Assembly: GCA_964395095.1 (NCBI GenBank)
Contig: CAYMZZ010000001.1
Span: 248,001-312,000, forward strand
Direction: 5' to 3'
DNA from: CAYMZZ01 sp964395095
Lineage (GTDB): Bacteria; Bacteroidota; Bacteroidia; Chitinophagales; Chitinophagaceae
Length of the DNA stretch: 64,000 bases
The notes under the pieces were generated by a model, which worked only from the letters and a program-made list of their open reading frames with translations, was not told the origin of the DNA and ran no database searches. Both the position numbers and the translations under genes were made by a program. Shown here piece after piece: positions 30,259-39,165 of the stretch (position 1 is its first letter; every line of letters begins with the position of its first letter).

Positions 30259-30548
30259 GCGACGTTGTACGTAATACGTTTTACGTTATACGTTTTACGT
30301 TATGCAGGGGGTTTAAGGTTTAGTGTTTAAAGTTTAATTTAAATTCCGCTATTTCGATAAGCTATCCGTTAGCAGTAATAAGCTTAAATATTGAAAATGT
30401 CCTGCACTGTTTAAAAGATGAACATAGATATTGCCGAAAGCCAAACTTTACCTCCAATCACATAAATCAATACAACAAAAAACACCTTAAACCCTAAACC
30501 CTAAACTCTAAACCCCAAACCTCCCCCACCGTAAAACGTACTACGTAT
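30256..30548. repeat. Inverted pair of ACGTAATACGT and GGTTTAAGG tracts
   Basis: Left half (30262-30340): GTTGTACGTAATACGTTTTA, CGTTATACGTTTTACGTTAT, then GGGGGTTTAAGGTTTAGTGT. Right half (30484-30548): CACCTTAAACCCTAAACCCT, AAACTCTAAACCCCAAACC, then CCGTAAAACGTACTACGTAT. The order of flavours in the right half is the mirror of that in the left half, so the whole region can fold on itself. It fills the gap between two convergent genes and supplies the stop codon of the one on the minus strand. The middle 130 bases hold nothing recognisable. Confidence 0.7.
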
Positions 30549-31362
30549 TCCTTTCCCCAAACGCCCAGCGCAAAAACGGTTTCATCGCTTTTCCCCAGGT
30601 TGGGATATCATGTTTGCCTTCCGGCATTTCGAGGTAGTGAATATCTTTTGGTTGTTGATAGCCCTTTTTCGTCAATTCGGCCATCAGATCCAATGTATCA
30701 TCAATAGAATCGATGATCCCATTATGGTTTCGGTCGTTGGTTTCATCCTTATTACCGCTTTGAAAAAAGAAGCGCAGGCCGGGTTGATAGTGTCCCTGCC
30801 GAATCACCTGTTGCATGATGCGGTGCTTATCATCTTCATAAGCCGGATCATCCTGATCGAGGCTCCGCCACCAAAGTGATCCGGAGAAAACGCCGGCAAT
30901 ACTGAATAAGGCGGGATGATTCCAAACAATATCGAGGGCGCTGAGTCCGCCCAGTGAGAACCCCGCAAATGCGGTTTCTTTAAAGGCTGGCACCTGGTAA
31001 TCGCGATGGATGGAAGGCAACAGTTCCTGGCGAATGAATTCGGTATAAGCGGTAGCCAAAGCCCCCCGCCCCAGGTAATCCGGCTGTCCCGCCACTCCGT
31101 ACTCCATTTTGCGGGCTTCACCGGCATGAATACCAGCCACCAGTACCGGACTAATCTGCCGCGCTGTATATAATTCCCGGAGTATAGAAGTGAATTCCAT
31201 TTCTTCCAGGTTCTGACCATCGTTCAACAATAACAAGCGGAGAGAAGCCGGATCATCCACAGGACCGGGCAGGTAAAAATCTATCTCTACAGGTCTTTGC
31301 AGAAATTCAGATGGAAGGGTTTTTCTCTCAGTCAGTATCTTCAGCAGTTGCTCAGCGGGCAT
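30541..31362 (-). CDS. Putative esterase (enterochelin-esterase-like fold)
   Basis: A 273-residue alpha/beta hydrolase. The nucleophile elbow is GFSLGGLSALD (Ser), preceded by an oxyanion-type region and followed by FSGSLWW; a DETNDRNHNGIIDSIDDT segment resembles a calcium-binding loop and a late His (GKHDIPTW) could complete the triad. No signal peptide. The start ATG at 31362 is chosen because TATTTTTG (31369-31376 on the minus strand) lies only 5 bases upstream, implying a leaderless mRNA; the TTG at 31401 would lie within the promoter. The last codons and the TAG stop come from the adjoining tract. Substrate unknown. Confidence 0.85.
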   Translation of the reverse strand: MPAEQLLKILTERKTLPSEFLQRPVEIDFYLPGPVDDPASLRLLLLNDGQNLEEMEFTSILRELYTARQISPVLVAGIHAGEARKMEYGVAGQPDYLGRGALATAYTEFIRQELLPSIHRDYQVPAFKETAFAGFSLGGLSALDIVWNHPALFSIAGVFSGSLWWRSLDQDDPAYEDDKHRIMQQVIRQGHYQPGLRFFFQSGNKDETNDRNHNGIIDSIDDTLDLMAELTKKGYQQPKDIHYLEMPEGKHDIPTWGKAMKPFLRWAFGERNT

Positions 31363-31474
31363 ACCGCCAAAAATAGGAAAAAGCCTTACTATTAGTATCA
31401 ATCCCGGAAAGCTCCTTCAAAACGAATCTATTTTGTGGACGCGTGCAAGGGAAGGCCGGCCAGTCTATGCATTA

Positions 31475-31506
31475 TTTGTTTATATGGGGTCGAAAAAATA
31501 AATTTG
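31475..31506 (+). promoter_or_regulatory. Promoter of the ATP-grasp operon
   Basis: TTTG (31475-31478), 20 bases, TAAATTTG (31499-31506): an exact match to the Bacteroidota promoter consensus, giving a leader of about 50 bases. Confidence 0.8.
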
Positions 31507-31561
31507 GAGAGTATCCTGCAGATTCGTTGGCGGGGCAAATTCTACACCAAAACAACCAAGT

Positions 31562-32515
31562 ATGAAAAAGATTGGAATCTTACACGGCAAAGAGCGCTCT
31601 TTTCCCGAAGCATTTGTAGCCCGCGTCAACAGCAAACAGGTTCCGGGAATCGTGGCCGAGCCGGTAAAGATTGATAAAGCCATGCAGGGTGAATTCAGCG
31701 GCTATTCGGTGATCATTGACCGGATCTCGCAAGACGTTCCCTTCTATCGCACCTGGCTCAAGAACGCCGCGCTCACCGGCACGGCTGTTATTAATAACCC
31801 CTTCTGGTGGAGTGCCGATGATAAATACTTCAACAATTGCCTGATGACCCAACTGGGTGTGCCCGTGCCCAAAACAGCCATATTGCCTTCGCGCGACCTG
31901 CCCGACGATACCAGTGACGACTCCTTTAGCAACCTGGCCTATCCGCTCGATTGGGATACGATATTCCGCTACGTAGGATTTCCCGCTTATATGAAACCCT
32001 TTGCCGGTGGCGGCTGGAAGCACGTGTATAAGCTGAGAAGCCCTGAAGAGTTCTTTCAAAAACATAGCGAAACCGGCCAACTGGTGATGCTGTTGCAGGA
32101 AGAAATAGTTTTCACCGAATATTATCGTTGCTATTGTATTGGCGGTAAACACGTGCGCATTATGCCTTACGAACCCCGCAATCCCCATCACCTGCGCTAT
32201 GTGGCGGAGTTTAGCCCCAGTGCCGAACGCCTGCAGCAGATGCATGATATTGTTTTACGCATCAACCAATACCTCGGTTATGATTTCAATACCGTGGAAC
32301 TGGCTGTTCGTGATGGCATCCCTTATGCCATTGACTTCTGCAATCCGGCACCGGATGCGGAGCGCAGCAGCGTAGGAGAAGAAAATTTTGAATGGGTGGT
32401 GGAAACAGCCGCGAACTATGCCATTGAAAAAGCGCTGGCCAATGAGGGCAAAGGCGACCAGCTTACCTGGGGCGAATACGTTAAAAGAGCCGCCAATAAA
32501 GCACCACTAAGTTGA
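31562..32515 (+). CDS. ATP-grasp family ligase-like protein
   Basis: A 317-residue protein with the layout of a small ATP-grasp ligase. After an N-terminal domain (residues 1-90), DKYFNNCLMTQLGVPVPKTA starts the ATP-binding part; GFPAYMKPFAGGGWKHVYKL holds the Lys and Gly-rich loop; MLLQEEIVFTEYYRCYCIGG and, near the end, GIPYAIDFCNPAPDAE give the acidic/Asn metal ligands (Asp-x-Asn-like). ATP-grasp enzymes join a carboxylate to an amine or thiol through an acyl phosphate. The next gene encodes a glutamate-cysteine-ligase-like carboxylate-amine ligase, so the two could build a small peptide-like compound. The product cannot be named. Confidence 0.82.
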   Translation: MKKIGILHGKERSFPEAFVARVNSKQVPGIVAEPVKIDKAMQGEFSGYSVIIDRISQDVPFYRTWLKNAALTGTAVINNPFWWSADDKYFNNCLMTQLGVPVPKTAILPSRDLPDDTSDDSFSNLAYPLDWDTIFRYVGFPAYMKPFAGGGWKHVYKLRSPEEFFQKHSETGQLVMLLQEEIVFTEYYRCYCIGGKHVRIMPYEPRNPHHLRYVAEFSPSAERLQQMHDIVLRINQYLGYDFNTVELAVRDGIPYAIDFCNPAPDAERSSVGEENFEWVVETAANYAIEKALANEGKGDQLTWGEYVKRAANKAPLS

Positions 32516-32610
32516 GTAACCCTGATAAATAGATTGCCGCCCCTTCGGAAAAATAAAACTCGCCTTACCATTAATTAAAACCGGAAACTAAACCAAGACC
32601 CTCCCCTTTC

Positions 32611-33726
32611 ATGACATTAAATTACAAAAGCTTCACACTCGGTGTGGAAGAAGAATACATGGTGCTGGACCCGACAACCAAAGAGTTGAAAAGCCATGAG
32701 CAGAAAATTGTGCAGGAGGGCCAGAAAGTGATTCGTGATAAAGTGAAGGCCGAAATGCACCAGGCCGTGGTGGAAGTGGGTACGGATATCTGTGCCGACG
32801 CCGACGAAGCTTTCACGGATGTGGCCACTTTGCGCAAGACCATTCATGACATTGCCGAATCGCTGGGGTTGGCCATGGGTGCATCAGGCACGCATCCTTT
32901 CAGTCACTGGGAAAGCCAGTTGATTACCGACCATATCCGTTACAATGAAATTGTGAACGAGCTGCAGGAAGCCGCCCGTAGCAACCTGATCTTTGGGCTG
33001 CACGTGCACGTAGGGATGGAAAGCCGGGAAATGGCGAATCATATCGCTAATTCCACCCGCTACTTTCTCCCACACGTTTTTGCGCTCAGCACCAATTCGC
33101 CCTTTTGGGAAGGACGAATGACGGGTTACAGGTCGTTTCGTACCAAAGTTTTCGACAAATTCCCACGCACCGGTATTCCTGATGCTTTTGAAAGCATCGA
33201 AGCCTATGACAATTATGTGAAGCTGCTGATCAAAACCAATTGCATCGACAACGCGAAAAAGATCTGGTGGGACCTGCGTGTGCATCCTTTCTTCAATACC
33301 GTTGAGTTCAGGATATGCGATATACCGATGACGGTTGACGAAACCATCGCGCTGGCTTCCCTGTTCCAGGCGCTTTGCGCCAGAATTTATATGCTGCGAT
33401 CAAAGAATCTCAACTTTATCCAATATTCCCGCGCCTTGCTGAACGAAAACAAGTGGCGGGCCAGTCGCTACGGGGTAGATGGTTTTTTGATTGATTTTGG
33501 CAAGGAAGAGGAAGTGAATACCCGTGCGCTGATCTATGAGCTGCTCGATTTTGTGGACCCTGTGCTCGACCACCTGGGCTCCAGGCATCGGGTAGCTTAT
33601 GTGCACAAAATACTGGAGAATGGCACCGGTGCCGATCGGCAATTGGCCGTATTTGAGCAGGATCGAAATCTGGCATCGGTGGTTAATTATATACAATCAC
33701 AGTTTTTGGCCGGCATAGCACCATAA
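32611..33726 (+). CDS. Carboxylate-amine ligase (GCS2/YbdK family)
   Basis: A 371-residue protein of the glutamate-cysteine ligase type 2 family. FTLGVEEEYMVLDPTTKELK at the start carries the metal-binding Glu cluster; MGASGTHPFSHWE, LIFGLHVHVGM and NTVEFRICDIPMTVDETIAL are all typical. E. coli YbdK of this family has weak glutamate-cysteine ligase activity; most members have unknown substrates. It is encoded 95 bases after the ATP-grasp gene, on the same strand, which is a recurrent pairing in Bacteroidota as far as I recall. Cytoplasmic. Confidence 0.92.
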   Translation: MTLNYKSFTLGVEEEYMVLDPTTKELKSHEQKIVQEGQKVIRDKVKAEMHQAVVEVGTDICADADEAFTDVATLRKTIHDIAESLGLAMGASGTHPFSHWESQLITDHIRYNEIVNELQEAARSNLIFGLHVHVGMESREMANHIANSTRYFLPHVFALSTNSPFWEGRMTGYRSFRTKVFDKFPRTGIPDAFESIEAYDNYVKLLIKTNCIDNAKKIWWDLRVHPFFNTVEFRICDIPMTVDETIALASLFQALCARIYMLRSKNLNFIQYSRALLNENKWRASRYGVDGFLIDFGKEEEVNTRALIYELLDFVDPVLDHLGSRHRVAYVHKILENGTGADRQLAVFEQDRNLASVVNYIQSQFLAGIAP

Positions 33727-33759
33727 ACCCAGGCGGGTTTATCAACTGGTTTTCATTTT

Positions 33760-35091
33760 TTGCAAGCACTGCAAACAATACTGGCCCTTGTTATGGGCAT
33801 TGCCACTATTGTTGTTCTCAGCAACCGCTTCCGGATGCCCGCATTTTTCAGCCTGCTGATCGCCAGTGTAATCGTTGCGCTTTGCCTCTGGATGCCGGCA
33901 TCGGTCGCCTTGCAGAGCATGAAGACCGGCTTTGGTGAAACCCTGCAATCCCTGGGATGGCTGGTGATAGCCGGCACAGGACTGGGCCTATTCCTCGAAG
34001 CCAGTGGTGCCGCAAGGGTGATGGCGCAAAGCATTCTGAAAGTTTTTGGCCAGAAAAGGGCTTCGCTCTCGATGGCCGGTACCGGGTACCTGGTGGGCCT
34101 GCCGGTTTTCTGCGACGCGGGCTTTATGGTGTTGAATGGGCTCAATCCTTCCATTGCCAAAAGATCGGGAACCCCGATGCTCAGCCTGTCACTGGCACTG
34201 GCCAGTGGCTTGTATATTGTGCATTGCCTTATCCCGCCCCATCCGGGTGCAGCCGCCGCTGCCGCCACTATGGGAGCCGACTTTGGAAAGCTTACGGTCA
34301 TTGGGATGCTGGTGGCTATACCTCCGCTTCTGCTGGCACATGGATGGGCCCGGAGAGCCGGCAAAAAATGGGGCGCCAACCTGCAACCATCAAATCAGCC
34401 AACGGATGCGCCCCTTCCAACCCAATTACCCGGTTTCTGGCAGGCTTTTCTTCCGGTGCTCGTTCCGCTCCTATTGATTGCCGGTCGTTCCATTCTCCTC
34501 AGCCAGGGCAAAGAAGCCTCCGCCTGGCAGGTGATTCTATTCCTGGGCGATCCCGTGCCGGCTCTTTTCCTGGGCCTCGGACTTGCCGCTTTCTTCTCCA
34601 AAAAGCAAGTTTCCCGTGGGCAGATGATTCAGATACTGGAAAAAACAATTGAAAAAGCCGGGCCCGTGATTTTGGTAACCGGCGCGGGTGGCGCTTTTGG
34701 CGCGCTTTTATCGCAGGCGCAGTTAAGCGATCAATTGATGGCTGTGCCCGGTGCATCACAATGGGGATTACTATTGCCTTTTCTGATGGCTGCCGTGCTA
34801 AAAACCGCGCAGGGCTCTTCTACCGTGGCCATGATCAGCGCCGCAGGCATTGTATTACCCCTGCTACCCCTGTTGGGCCTTGATACGGAGAATGGGCGCA
34901 TACTTACCACACTGGCCATGGGCGCGGGAAGCATGATGCTCTCACACGCGAATGATTCCTACTTCTGGGTGATTGCCCGATTTGCCAATATTCCCGTATC
35001 CATCATGTGGCGCAGCTTCACGGTTTGTAGTATAATCCTCTCGACGGGAAGCCTGCTGATGATCCTTCTGCTGTCAATTTTTCTATTCTAA
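33760..35091 (+). CDS. GntP-family gluconate:H+ symporter
   Basis: A 443-residue permease with about twelve membrane helices. Family features are FCDAGFMVLNGLNPSIAK, PPHPGAAAAAATMGADFGK, GAGGAFGALLSQAQLSDQL, KTAQGSSTVAMISAAGI and SHANDSYFWVIARF. GntP members import gluconate or related sugar acids, glycerate or serine. No gluconate kinase is nearby, so the substrate is open. Translation seems to start at TTG 33760; an internal ATG at 33793 would cut into the first helix. It follows the GCS2 gene by 33 bases and may be in the same transcript. Confidence 0.92.
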   Translation: MQALQTILALVMGIATIVVLSNRFRMPAFFSLLIASVIVALCLWMPASVALQSMKTGFGETLQSLGWLVIAGTGLGLFLEASGAARVMAQSILKVFGQKRASLSMAGTGYLVGLPVFCDAGFMVLNGLNPSIAKRSGTPMLSLSLALASGLYIVHCLIPPHPGAAAAAATMGADFGKLTVIGMLVAIPPLLLAHGWARRAGKKWGANLQPSNQPTDAPLPTQLPGFWQAFLPVLVPLLLIAGRSILLSQGKEASAWQVILFLGDPVPALFLGLGLAAFFSKKQVSRGQMIQILEKTIEKAGPVILVTGAGGAFGALLSQAQLSDQLMAVPGASQWGLLLPFLMAAVLKTAQGSSTVAMISAAGIVLPLLPLLGLDTENGRILTTLAMGAGSMMLSHANDSYFWVIARFANIPVSIMWRSFTVCSIILSTGSLLMILLLSIFLF

Positions 35092-35164
35092 TCATCTTCG
35101 CCAATATGAACGATTGTTCATGAACATTAAATTTTGTTAACACAGCCTCCCATTCATCCATTTA

Positions 35165-35199
35165 TTTGAATATGGCTGCAACGATTGGCAATAGTTTTG
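35165..35199 (+). promoter_or_regulatory. Promoter of the DUF2807 lipoprotein gene
   Basis: TTTG (35165-35168), 23 bases, TAGTTTTG (35192-35199), 34 bases before the ATG. Spacing is at the long end of the Bacteroidota range. Confidence 0.65.
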
Positions 35200-35233
35200 T
35201 GTCAGAGCCTCGAACATTAACCAACCTTATTGT

Positions 35234-35938
35234 ATGAAAAAGTGGATGATTGCACTGGCCGTGTCGGTATTCGTCATGGCCTGTGAGAAGGACAGCAACA
35301 AATGTACTTCTGAATCGGAAAAAAGTTTTGACCTCACTGGCTTTACCAAAGTAGAAGCGGGTGGCGATTTCAGGCTGAAGATTGAAAAAGGAAATCAATT
35401 CGCGATACTGGCGAAGGGATGCGCCGACGACCTGGAAGACCTGCAACTGGAAATCGCTAACCTGGGTACACTCGAAATTAATTACACGAGGTACGACAAG
35501 AACCGCGGCACAACAGAAATTATCATTTCGATGCCACAGTTGAATAGTGTAATTCTTTCCGGAGCCGCATTTGCCAAAGTGGATGGCTTTGCGGGCCAGG
35601 CCTCCGTAATCAGGCATGTGATGTCGGGTGTGGCGGAATGCGAAGTAAATGGTACCGGGGTAAATGCCCAGTTTGAGCTATCCGGCACCAGCTCGCTCCA
35701 TATCAGCGGTTTTACCCAAAGCCTTTATGGAACTATTTCGGGAAATGCACGCTTGCATGGTTATGGAACCGAAGCCACAGAAGTGGATATATCTGCATCC
35801 GGAACAGCCCGGGCTTATGTGAAGCCATTGCAGGTAATTTATGCGGAGGCATCGGGTGAAAGCCGGGTATTTTACCGCGGAAATCCCAGCGGCACCCATT
35901 TTTCCCAGAGCGGAAATGGTAAAGTGATTCACGATTAA
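35234..35938 (+). CDS. DUF2807 (head GIN domain) lipoprotein
   Basis: A 234-residue lipoprotein: signal MKKWMIALAVSVFVMAC with the lipobox Cys at about residue 17. The mature chain starts with FDLTGFTKVEAGGDFRLKIE and consists of short repeated strands rich in Gly, Ser and Ala (SGAAFAKVDGF, SGTSSLHISGF, SGNARLHGYG, SGTARAYVKP, SGESRVFYRG), which is the right-handed beta-helix pattern of DUF2807. The family is probably an adhesin-like or structural envelope protein; a biochemical role is not known. Own promoter and own terminator. Confidence 0.92.
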   Translation: MKKWMIALAVSVFVMACEKDSNKCTSESEKSFDLTGFTKVEAGGDFRLKIEKGNQFAILAKGCADDLEDLQLEIANLGTLEINYTRYDKNRGTTEIIISMPQLNSVILSGAAFAKVDGFAGQASVIRHVMSGVAECEVNGTGVNAQFELSGTSSLHISGFTQSLYGTISGNARLHGYGTEATEVDISASGTARAYVKPLQVIYAEASGESRVFYRGNPSGTHFSQSGNGKVIHD

Positions 35939-35995
35939 TGGTTCACATTAACCGCTTTTGGCAACCGTAATCCCTGTTCACACAAGTGAATAACC

Positions 35996-36048
35996 CACTC
36001 ATTTGGCCTGATGCGCAAAACAGACAGGCTGAATGAGTGTTTTTTTTT
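35996..36048 (+). terminator. Terminator of the DUF2807 gene
   Basis: CACTCATTTGGCCTG and CAGGCTGAATGAGTG pair over 15 positions with two mismatches, followed by a run of nine T. Confidence 0.8.
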
Positions 36049-36147
36049 TAAATCTCCTTCTGAATAATCTACGTATATACTGGGGATTACAGGTGTCAAT
36101 GGTTAACTTTGCTGAGTCCGATACCTATCGTTCGAAAACGTACCCTT

Positions 36148-37551
36148 ATGATCCGCAACCCCCAAAAGTTGCTATTCTTTCTCATTCTCTCCATCGTGGT
36201 ATGGCATCTGCCTCTTAAAGGGCAGCAGGCCGTAACGGGTGTGGTGACGGATTACCAGGGATATTGGAAAACGGCCATTGGTCAAATCAATGCGCTCAAG
36301 CCGCAAAACAGTCACAATCTCCTCGCATTTACTTACAACAATATTCAGTATTCCACGGGCGTGAACGATGGCGCATTAAGTGCGCAGGGAGAAAACTTTG
36401 TGGCGGGCGATTTCTGGTGCCTGCCCATCGCTGATATTTCCGGGAATATCAACAGCAACACCAAAGTGGGGCTCGGCCAACTATACGATGGCGTGCACAA
36501 TGGCGCCAGTAATCCTGCACCCGACCGGGATGTGATCTCCTACTTGACAGATGGCATCAAAGGATTGAATATCGGCACTTGTATAGCAAACCTTCCTGCT
36601 GGCACCTTGAGTTTTTTTATCAGCAATATTAAACCCGCTCAAATCGGTGATGGCATTCCGGATATTTTGGTAACCCAGGTTGCCGACCCCAGCAGTTCAT
36701 TCGACCGGTATGCGTTCACCAACGATCAGGGCGAGGTAATCGGCGTGTCGAAAGATATTGTCTTTACCAACATCACCCCTGTGGCCACCTGGACGGCGGA
36801 TTTTTATGAGGCCAGCCAAAACCCGATGGTGCTGACCAGCGGCTTTACCAATACCGACCGGCCGATGCGACTCTGGGCCGCGGACCTGTCCGATTTTGGC
36901 ATAAATCAGCAGAACTTTTCGCAAATACAGCGATTTCAAATCACGCTTTCGGGTAATAGCGATGTGGCATTTGCCGCTTACAACAACAACACTTTTACCA
37001 TCAACTCGAACGTGCTGCCGGTAAACTGGAAAAAATTTGAAGGCCGATTGTTGGGACAACAGGCGAAGCTGACCTGGGAGACCGCTTCTGAATCCCATTC
37101 GGATTACTTCGTGGTGGAAAAAAAGCGCGGAGCCGGTTCATTCGAAGAAATTGGCCGCTTGCCTGCTGCCGGCAATAGCAGCGGACTGCGTCAATACCAT
37201 TTCGAGGATCCGCAAGCAACAGAGGCTTTCCAGCTTTACCGCCTTCGGCTTATTGACCGGGATGGCCGGTCGCATACCAGTCGTGCCATCGCGCTTCGGC
37301 AAACACAAGTCGATAAAAATCCTGTGCTTTATCCCAATCCGACGAGTGATCAACTCATGATCAGGCATGATCATCCCATAATGGGGATGATCCACATCTA
37401 TAACACTTCCGGCCATTTGCTCCTGCAACATAAGCCCGCTATGGGACAAAACTTCACGCAATTGAATATCGGCGCTTTGCCGGCTGGCATTTATCAATTG
37501 CAATACCCAGGCCATGCAGGACCAGTGCGGCTTCAGTTTATCAAGCAATAG
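36148..37551 (+). CDS. T9SS-secreted protein with C-terminal sorting domain
   Basis: A 467-residue exported protein. The ATG at 36148 starts a signal peptide (LLFFLILSIVVWHLPLKGQQ); an upstream in-frame ATG at 36109 is less likely because the -7-like box TAACTTTG (36104-36111) covers it. The middle domain is unrecognised. Residues from about 300 (VLPVNWKKFEGRLLGQQAKL) form the fibronectin-like segment that often precedes the sorting domain, and the last 75 residues (LYPNPTSDQLMIRH, then PAGIYQLQY) are a type A C-terminal sorting domain. The protein is therefore exported by the Sec system and the type IX secretion system to the surface or medium. Function of the passenger unknown. Confidence 0.9.
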   Translation: MIRNPQKLLFFLILSIVVWHLPLKGQQAVTGVVTDYQGYWKTAIGQINALKPQNSHNLLAFTYNNIQYSTGVNDGALSAQGENFVAGDFWCLPIADISGNINSNTKVGLGQLYDGVHNGASNPAPDRDVISYLTDGIKGLNIGTCIANLPAGTLSFFISNIKPAQIGDGIPDILVTQVADPSSSFDRYAFTNDQGEVIGVSKDIVFTNITPVATWTADFYEASQNPMVLTSGFTNTDRPMRLWAADLSDFGINQQNFSQIQRFQITLSGNSDVAFAAYNNNTFTINSNVLPVNWKKFEGRLLGQQAKLTWETASESHSDYFVVEKKRGAGSFEEIGRLPAAGNSSGLRQYHFEDPQATEAFQLYRLRLIDRDGRSHTSRAIALRQTQVDKNPVLYPNPTSDQLMIRHDHPIMGMIHIYNTSGHLLLQHKPAMGQNFTQLNIGALPAGIYQLQYPGHAGPVRLQFIKQ

Positions 37552-37636
37552 TCGGTAAGCAACAAAATTTGCCGGATAACTAAACTTTTCAGCAACTTTG
37601 CTGTTCTAAGCCTTTCCTTCACCAAATCCATCACAC

Positions 37637-38476
37637 ATGAAATATCTGCAACAGGCAGGCATTGCATTAGCCTTTACATCCCTTACGCTGATAGCCTGCA
37701 ATAGTGGCGACAAGCCCGCTGAAGAAACCAATTCTGAAACGGCAAGCGGTCCTAAAATGAAAGAAGAATCCATACAATACCAAAGTGGCGATATAACCAT
37801 GAATGGGTATATCGTGTACGACGAATCGCAGGAAGGTCCCCGACCCGCCGTATTTGTTATACATGAATGGTGGGGAATGAACGATTATGCGAAGAGCCGT
37901 GCGCGCGACCTGGCAAAGCTGGGTTATGTAGCCATGGCCATTGATCTTTATGGCAATGGCGTTACGGCTGATAATCCCAAAGACGCGGATTCCCTCGCCA
38001 GACCCTTCTATAGTGATCCTGCCTTGCTGCAGGCACGTTTTGATGCGGCAGCCGCCAGGCTGAAAACCCTGCCACAGGTGGATGCCAGCAAACTCGGCGC
38101 CATCGGTTATTGCTTTGGTGGCGCGATGGTGCTGAATCTGGCACGGCTTGGTGAGGACCTCAAGGGTGTGGTAAGTTTTCATGGCAACCTGCTGGGCGTA
38201 CCACTGGATACCAGCAAGCTGAAAGCGAATATCCTGGTATGCCATGGAAATGTGGATCCCTTTGTTCCCACCACTGAAGTGCAAAAATTCATCAGGGAAA
38301 TGGAAGCGGCGGGAGTACCCTACGAGTTTAAGTCGTACGAGAATGCCACGCACGCATTTACCAACCCCAATGCCACCGCCATGGGCGAAAAATTTCAGTT
38401 GCCCATTCGCTATGATGCAGCGGCTGATTCCGCTTCATGGAGTGATATGAAAAAATTCTTCAGTTCCGTATTTTAA
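37637..38476 (+). CDS. Dienelactone hydrolase-family lipoprotein
   Basis: A 279-residue protein with a lipoprotein signal (ALAFTSLTLIACNSGD). The hydrolase domain has VIHEWWGMNDYAKSRARDLA (oxyanion/Glu region), the nucleophile motif GYCFGG with Cys, VCHGNVDPFVP (Asp) and ATHAFTNP (His), so the Cys-Asp-His triad of dienelactone hydrolases is complete. Enzymes of the family open lactones or act on esters and acyl groups. As a lipoprotein, it works outside the cytoplasm. Substrate unknown. A strong hairpin follows the stop. Confidence 0.92.
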   Translation: MKYLQQAGIALAFTSLTLIACNSGDKPAEETNSETASGPKMKEESIQYQSGDITMNGYIVYDESQEGPRPAVFVIHEWWGMNDYAKSRARDLAKLGYVAMAIDLYGNGVTADNPKDADSLARPFYSDPALLQARFDAAAARLKTLPQVDASKLGAIGYCFGGAMVLNLARLGEDLKGVVSFHGNLLGVPLDTSKLKANILVCHGNVDPFVPTTEVQKFIREMEAAGVPYEFKSYENATHAFTNPNATAMGEKFQLPIRYDAAADSASWSDMKKFFSSVF

Positions 38477-38499
38477 TCGCATCCTCCCGGCAAATGGCT

Positions 38500-38546
38500 A
38501 AAATTAAATGACCCTCACGCCAAGGTGTGAGGGTCATTTAATTTTA
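38500..38546. terminator. Strong symmetric terminator
   Basis: AAAATTAAATGACCCTCAC, a 6-base loop, then its exact complement ending in ATTTTATT: a 19-base-pair stem with A- and T-rich ends, able to terminate in both directions. It separates the dienelactone hydrolase gene from lemA. Confidence 0.85.
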
Positions 38547-38581
38547 TTGACGTAACTTTCGTTGACTCAAAACCATTGCAA

Positions 38582-39142
38582 ATGCCCCTACTCATTGTGA
38601 TTGGCCTCATCGTTTTGCTGGCCTTTTGGCTGGTAAGCCTTTACAACCGGCTTGTTCGCCTGCGAAACCGCCGCGAAAATGCTTTTGCCGACATTGACGT
38701 GCAGCTTCGTCAGCGCCACGACCTGGTGCCCCAACTCGTGGAAACCGTAAAAGGCTATGCCACGCACGAAAAGGACCTGCTGCTCAAAGTAACTGAAGCC
38801 CGCAGCCTGGCGATGCAGGCCCGCAGTATTGATGATAAGATTGCCGCCGAACAGCAACTAACCGCAGCCTTACAAGGTTTGAAAGTGCAGGTAGAAGCTT
38901 ATCCCGACCTCAAAGCCAATCAGAATTTCCTGCAATTGCAGGAAGAACTCAGCGATATTGAAAATAAACTGGCCGCTGCACGTCGCTTCTTCAACGGTGC
39001 TACTACCGAGTACAATAATGCCGTTGAATCCTTCCCCGGCAACCTGGTAGCCCGGAATTTTGGCTTCAAGCGGGAACTGTTCTTTGACCTGGGCGATGAT
39101 ACCCGACGCCGGATGGAAGAACCGCCCCGCATCAGTTTCTGA
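38582..39142 (+). CDS. LemA family protein
   Basis: A 186-residue LemA: one N-terminal membrane helix (MPLLIVIGLIVLLAFWLVSL), then YNRLVRLRNRRENAFADIDV with QLRQRHDLVPQLVETVKGY, then long helices up to FNGATTEYNNAVESFPGNLV. It is anchored in the cytoplasmic membrane with an external or cytoplasmic helical domain; molecular function is not settled. The M48 metalloprotease gene follows by 23 bases, a very common pairing, and the two probably act together. ATG 38582 fits the family start. Confidence 0.94.
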   Translation: MPLLIVIGLIVLLAFWLVSLYNRLVRLRNRRENAFADIDVQLRQRHDLVPQLVETVKGYATHEKDLLLKVTEARSLAMQARSIDDKIAAEQQLTAALQGLKVQVEAYPDLKANQNFLQLQEELSDIENKLAAARRFFNGATTEYNNAVESFPGNLVARNFGFKRELFFDLGDDTRRRMEEPPRISF

Positions 39143-39165
39143 TTTAAATTATCCCGTCCGGGCAG

